Shown in pieces: positions 60,332-64,000 of a stretch of 64,000 bases of DNA (position 1 is its first letter; every line of letters begins with the position of its first letter). This DNA comes from Flavobacterium granuli (GTDB lineage Bacteria > Bacteroidota > Bacteroidia > Flavobacteriales > Flavobacteriaceae). A program made the position numbers and the translations under genes. The DNA lies in the NCBI RefSeq assembly GCF_900129705.1, contig NZ_FQWO01000002.1, positions 248,001-312,000 on the forward strand. Reading direction: 5' to 3'. The notes beneath the pieces were generated by a model that searched no databases, was not told where the DNA came from, and saw nothing but the letters and a program-made list of their open reading frames with translations.

Positions 60332-61621
60332 ATGCCAAAATTTCTCCTAAGCCTACTATTTTTATGCATGACTTCAGTGATCTGGAGTCAGTCTTCTCAA
60401 CAAGAAAAGCTAGAACAGCGAAAAGCCCAGATTCAACAGGAAATAAGAGATAACGAAAAGTTATTGCAGTCTGTGAAATCAAAGGAAAAATCGGCAGTGA
60501 ATATTTATACGATTCAAAAAAACAAAATAAGACTGAAGGAAATCCTGATTAATACAACCGAAAGGCAAACCAAACTTTTGGCAAATGACATGTACATCAA
60601 TCAGATGGCAATCAATAAACTTAATAAAGAATTAGAGGTTCTTAAAGAAGATTATGCTAAGATGATTGTGAAATCCTATAAAAGCCGTTCTGAACAAAGC
60701 AGGGCGATGTTCATACTGTCTTCCGAGAATTTTTTACAGGCTTATAAAAGAGCGCAATATCTTAAACAATATACTAGTTTTAGGAAAAATCAAGGAGAGG
60801 AAATCAAGAGCAAGTCTACTGAGTTGGCAGCTTACAATGATAAATTGAACGTTCAAAAAGTAGCGAAACAAAAGTTATTGGCCGAAAATAAAAAAGAAAG
60901 AGCAGCTCTTGAAATAGAAAAGAAAGAGCAGGAAAAGTTAGTCAATTCAATCAAAAAGGATAAAAACAGAATTGTATCTGACATTAGAAAAAAGCAAAGA
61001 GAGGCAAAAACAATCGAAAAACAAATTGATCGTTTAATACGCGAAGCGATTGCTGAAGCAAATAGAAAAGCAGCTTTGGAAAAAGCGAAAGCAAAAGCCT
61101 TAGCAAATAATTCGAAGGCAAGCCCTAAAGAAGTGGCCGCAGCGGCATCCAAAGCACCCGTTTCTTCTTCCAGAATAGAATTGACACCAGAGTCTAAACT
61201 AATCGCGGATAATTTTAGAGCGAATAAAGGAAGATTGCCTTGGCCTGTAGAAAAAGGATTTGTTTCACTGGGTTTTGGTAGTCAGGCGCATCCGGTATAC
61301 AGTACTTTGGTGATTAATAACAGTGGATTAGAAATTACTACCAATGATGGTGCCATGGCAAGAGCAGTTTTTGGAGGAGAAGTGACCAGTGTTATTGTTC
61401 TATCTCCAATAAATAAAGCAGTGGTTATCCAACACGGAGATTATTTTACGGTATACCAAAACTTGAGTTCGGTATCAGTAAGTAAAGGGGATAAAGTGAA
61501 TGAAAAACAAAGTTTAGGTAGAATAAGAACCAGTAGTGAAACTGGTAAGACAGTACTTAAGTTTTTTCTTTCACAAAACACAACTTATACCGATCCAAAA
61601 GCTTGGTTGTCCAATAGATAA
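60332..61621 (+). CDS. EnvC-like murein hydrolase activator with degenerate LytM domain
   Basis: 429 residues: a signal peptide (MPKFLLSLLFLCMTSVIWS), a long coiled coil (about residues 20-250, Lys/Glu/Ala-rich), then a C-terminal LytM fold from LPWPVEKGFVSLGFGSQAHP. The catalytic M23 ligands are replaced: the first His-x-x-x-Asp site reads NNSGLEI (Asn and Glu), and the last His-x-His site reads LKFFL. IQHGDYFTVYQN keeps one His. Lack of zinc ligands is the mark of EnvC/NlpD-type activators of amidases. It ends a TPR-DUF4292-EnvC run. Confidence 0.87.
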   Translation: MPKFLLSLLFLCMTSVIWSQSSQQEKLEQRKAQIQQEIRDNEKLLQSVKSKEKSAVNIYTIQKNKIRLKEILINTTERQTKLLANDMYINQMAINKLNKELEVLKEDYAKMIVKSYKSRSEQSRAMFILSSENFLQAYKRAQYLKQYTSFRKNQGEEIKSKSTELAAYNDKLNVQKVAKQKLLAENKKERAALEIEKKEQEKLVNSIKKDKNRIVSDIRKKQREAKTIEKQIDRLIREAIAEANRKAALEKAKAKALANNSKASPKEVAAAASKAPVSSSRIELTPESKLIADNFRANKGRLPWPVEKGFVSLGFGSQAHPVYSTLVINNSGLEITTNDGAMARAVFGGEVTSVIVLSPINKAVVIQHGDYFTVYQNLSSVSVSKGDKVNEKQSLGRIRTSSETGKTVLKFFLSQNTTYTDPKAWLSNR

Positions 61622-61640
61622 TTTTTTTTTACTATAATAA

Positions 61641-61685
61641 AAAAGCCCTGTTTTATTCGAAAGCGATAAAACAGGGCTTTTTTTA
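61641..61685. terminator. Terminator between the EnvC-like and deacetylase genes
   Basis: AAAAGCCCTGTTTTAT (61641-61656) and ATAAAACAGGGCTTTT (61666-61681), 16-base arms, T-runs on both strands; serves both convergent genes. Confidence 0.92.
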
Positions 61686-61696
61686 TGAAATCAAAT

Positions 61697-62551
61697 TTAC
61701 TGCTGCTTATTGAAACTGCTTTCCATATTTTTTAAAAGCGATTCAGCTGACCAGCCTCCAGGGACTATAATGCGTCTAATAGTATAAAGCGGATCAATCG
61801 AATCTCTTTTGGCAGAAAGGATAAAGGCCATTTTATAGCCGGCTTTTTTTACCTCAGGAATAGCTTCTTTGTTCCATAGTCCAAAGGGATAAGCGAAATA
61901 ATCTACCGGTTTACCAATGATTTCTTCCAGTTTCCTTTTTGGTTTTACTAATTGGCTATTCCAATCCTCACCTGAATATTTAGTGACCATATGGTGATCC
62001 CAAGTATGAGCTGCTATCACATGTCCATTATCAGCTAAACTTTTAATTTGATCTTTTGTCATATAGTTAGGACGGTTAATGGAGACAGTCATGATAAAAA
62101 ACACTCCTTTTAAACCTTGTTTTTTCATTTCTGCAGCTCCTATGGTGAATTGTTCCTCACGGGTATCGTCAAATGTAATCATGACAGGCTTAGTAGGCAA
62201 TGGTGCATCATAAACCAAATAATCATAGAGTTGGTCCGGCAAGATGGTTTGATAGCCATTATCATGCAAGGCTTTCATTTGTTCAGCAAAAGCCTCTGGA
62301 GTGACGGAATAGGTTTTCATGTCGCTACTGTCTCCGGCTAGAATTTTCCGGATGCGGTGGTAGCATAATACCGGTACTTCTTTTTTGGATAGTATGGTGG
62401 CTGAATTAGCCATTTCTAACAATTTAGGCTCTGTTTTTTTCTCGCTAATGGAGGATGTTTTGGAGATTTCCTTGTTGATTTGCGCTTCTTTTTTTTGGCA
62501 ACTAAGAACTAGAGAAATACAAATAAAAAAGTAAAATGCAGATTTTTTCAT
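61697..62551 (-). CDS. Polysaccharide deacetylase family lipoprotein
   Basis: 284 residues. Lipoprotein signal (FYFFICISLVLSCQKKE, Cys18), then the NodB homology domain: VPVLCYHRIRKI, VMITFDDTREEQFT (metal-binding Asp pair), HVIAAHTWDHHMVTKY (metal-binding His) and FAYPFGLWNKEAI. These enzymes remove acetyl groups from chitin, peptidoglycan or exopolysaccharide. The substrate is not evident, and the outer or inner membrane leaflet is the likely site. The neighbouring gene at 62577 is on the same strand 25 bases upstream. Confidence 0.9.
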   Translation of the reverse strand: MKKSAFYFFICISLVLSCQKKEAQINKEISKTSSISEKKTEPKLLEMANSATILSKKEVPVLCYHRIRKILAGDSSDMKTYSVTPEAFAEQMKALHDNGYQTILPDQLYDYLVYDAPLPTKPVMITFDDTREEQFTIGAAEMKKQGLKGVFFIMTVSINRPNYMTKDQIKSLADNGHVIAAHTWDHHMVTKYSGEDWNSQLVKPKRKLEEIIGKPVDYFAYPFGLWNKEAIPEVKKAGYKMAFILSAKRDSIDPLYTIRRIIVPGGWSAESLLKNMESSFNKQQ

Positions 62552-62576
62552 ACTTCAAGGTTTAAGGTTTCCCAAT

Positions 62577-63614
62577 TTATTGGTATTGAATGTAAACGGG
62601 TTTTGGAGTAAATTTCAGCAGTTCCTCTGGAGTATACATGCCGTTTGGGTTATTTTTGGTATCATTTTTATAAAATAATTTAAAGCCGGTAAACTGAACA
62701 GGTTCTCTATAGATGTAACTTAAATAAGTAGATCTTTTTAGAATTTTACTGCCAAAACCATCCATATCAATCACTAGCTGTACTTCTGGGACTGTTTTTA
62801 TTTTTTTATAATTGGTGAGCATACCTTGGGTAAAGCGATGTACAACAAGCACTTTAGGCGCCAACTTATTTTCTCGGACAATTTTTGCGAGAATATCAAT
62901 TGCGTCATTGACATCATCAGCGGTAAAACTGCCAATTTTAGTGCCGGGAACTTCTCCATTTTTCAATGAAAATTCAGGATCGATTCCTAAATGAACATGA
63001 GGTAATTTTAAATATTTTTCCAGTTCGCTAACTTCGGTTTTTAGAGAGCTATGTCCCACTTGAATATCCAGAAATACTAAAGCATCGATGGGTTTTGCCC
63101 AATCTAAAATAGTGTCTATTTGTTTAAAAGGCATGCGCATGCGATGCATATTATCCTTTCCGGGTGCACCTTGAGCCGTTACTGCGATATAGTGCAAAGC
63201 AGGAATGGCCTTCATGGTAGAATCTGCGGCTTGCCATTTTGCCACTTCGCCCTGTAATTTTTGGATCATCTCCGCTCTTGGAATTTCTCCCAGAATTCCC
63301 ATTCTTTTAGAATAAAGATTACCGTAAAAGGCTATAATTCTATGGTATGGCAATATAGCGCCGTCTAGTGGATATGGAGTTTTGACAGGCCATCTTCCGG
63401 TAGTGTCTTTATTACTTAGATGAAGTATTCTTTTGTTGTAATCGGCGGTGTCGATTGTGCTAACTGCTTTTTTATTGGCAACATCAGAGGTTACAGCCGT
63501 TTCTGTTTTTGGCTGTTTTTTTGAGTTTACTTCGTCTGCAGCTTTGCCTTTGTTGCAACCGGAAATGCTAAATAAAGTGATCAATATAAGGAAGGCGATA
63601 GCGGAATTTTTCAT
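62577..63614 (-). CDS. Lipoprotein with TIM-barrel-like (putative glycoside hydrolase) domain
   Basis: 345 residues. Lipobox IAFLILITLFSISGCNKGK (Cys20), a Lys/Thr-rich linker to about residue 60, then alternating strand/helix segments: GAILPYHRIIAFYGNLYSKR, ALHYIAVTAQGAPGKDNMHR, DALVFLDIQVGHSSLKTEVS, HVHLGIDPEFSLKNGEVPGT, KVLVVHRFTQGMLTNYKKIK and VQLVIDMDGFGSKI. The regular strands with acidic ends suggest a TIM barrel. I know of similar uncharacterised lipoproteins but no proven activity. It neighbours a polysaccharide deacetylase. Confidence 0.65.
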   Translation of the reverse strand: MKNSAIAFLILITLFSISGCNKGKAADEVNSKKQPKTETAVTSDVANKKAVSTIDTADYNKRILHLSNKDTTGRWPVKTPYPLDGAILPYHRIIAFYGNLYSKRMGILGEIPRAEMIQKLQGEVAKWQAADSTMKAIPALHYIAVTAQGAPGKDNMHRMRMPFKQIDTILDWAKPIDALVFLDIQVGHSSLKTEVSELEKYLKLPHVHLGIDPEFSLKNGEVPGTKIGSFTADDVNDAIDILAKIVRENKLAPKVLVVHRFTQGMLTNYKKIKTVPEVQLVIDMDGFGSKILKRSTYLSYIYREPVQFTGFKLFYKNDTKNNPNGMYTPEELLKFTPKPVYIQYQ

Positions 63615-63690
63615 AAAAATAATCTTCGATTAAACACAAAGGTAAAGCTTTTAATGAACGGGAGATTTATTAGTATAGTATTCTTAATAT

Positions 63691-64000
63691 CTATTTATTA
63701 GGGATTATTTTTAAAATCCCTTTGCTCTCCACAGCCAGGTAAATATAGCCATCCGGACCTTGAGCGACATTGCGCACGCGCCCAATATCTGTTGCTATTT
63801 TTTGTCGTCCAATGATTTTATTTCCGTTTAATTTCAACAGTTCCAGATATTGGAATTTTAAGGAGCCCACAAGCAAATGTCCTTTCCAATCCGGATAGCG
63901 ATCTGAAGTCACAAAAGCCATTCCGCTGGGGGCAATGGATGGCACCCAATAATAGATTGGATTTTCGATTCCTTTTTTTTCTGTTTTAGTGCTGATGTCA
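63691..64000 (-). CDS. PQQ-dependent sugar dehydrogenase (C-terminal part)
   Basis: Only the last 102 codons are in the window; the gene continues beyond the right edge. The sequence PIYYWVPSIAPSGMAFVTSD, YPDWKGHLLVGSLKFQYLEL and IGRVRNVAQGPDGYIYLAVE is the final beta-propeller blade of the soluble aldose/glucose dehydrogenase (GDH-B, PF07995) family. The stop is at 63691. Confidence 0.88.
   Translation of the reverse strand, partial: DISTKTEKKGIENPIYYWVPSIAPSGMAFVTSDRYPDWKGHLLVGSLKFQYLELLKLNGNKIIGRQKIATDIGRVRNVAQGPDGYIYLAVESKGILKIIPNK

Overview
The window is a chromosomal segment of a low-GC Bacteroidota, almost certainly a Flavobacterium or a close relative. The evidence is AT-rich spacers, Bacteroidota-type -7 promoter elements (TAnnTTTG), the gliding/type IX secretion protein SprE, GLPGLI and DUF4175/DUF5687/DUF4292/DUF4254 families, an ATP synthase locus lacking atpD and atpC, and an ATP synthase subunit a with a long N-terminal extension. 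Nearly all of it is ordinary vertically inherited core genome. I see no prophage, CRISPR array, restriction island or intact insertion sequence.

Replication landmark. The gene-free, very AT-rich stretch 18101-18793 carries several TTATCAACA-like DnaA boxes, and coding polarity flips across it: mostly minus-strand to the left, mostly plus-strand to the right. Five ParB-type parS palindromes lie at 528-2770, about 15 kb away, around mnmG and ybeY; one of them encodes the last residues of YbeY. Together these suggest that the window spans the chromosomal origin and its centromere-like region, although dnaA, parA and parB are not here.

Left arm (1-18100): a partial methyltransferase, mnmG, ybeY and a 1092-residue DUF4175 membrane/coiled-coil protein; gltX; an outer-membrane barrel protein; an SPFH protein; a three-gene small membrane-protein operon (YtxH, holin-like, DUF6327-like); glnS; folB; tRNA-Cys; a LysE-type exporter; rnr with a GIN-domain protein; and a DUF2007 protein.

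Right arm (18794-64000): rpiB, a DUF1294 protein, an HTH regulator with tex, an outer-membrane protein, tatA, a truncated peptidase-like membrane protein, GH3, a nucleosidase-like DUF6909 protein, and a small surface-polysaccharide group (UDP-glucuronate decarboxylase, GT2, CapK-like ligase, methyltransferase) interrupted by an ORF6N gene. Then come purD, DUF6341/DUF6427, upp, DUF4254, GT9, an outer-membrane barrel plus GLPGLI pair, a PaaE-like oxidoreductase, and an ABC exporter pair. After these lie sprE, bactofilin and atpZ-orf-atpBEFHAG. The window ends with a GNAT enzyme, a lipoprotein, a flippase, dut, a sugar nucleotidyltransferase, TPR and DUF4292 proteins, a degenerate EnvC-like LytM protein, a polysaccharide deacetylase, a barrel-like lipoprotein and the end of a PQQ-type sugar dehydrogenase.

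The most unusual signals are the origin/parS arrangement, a perfect 15-bp-arm palindrome inside the ORF6N gene, a second copy of the tex 3' end beyond a neighbouring gene, a degenerate tandem copy of the tRNA-Cys 3' end, and several spacer palindromes, one of which supplies the stop codon of the flippase gene.
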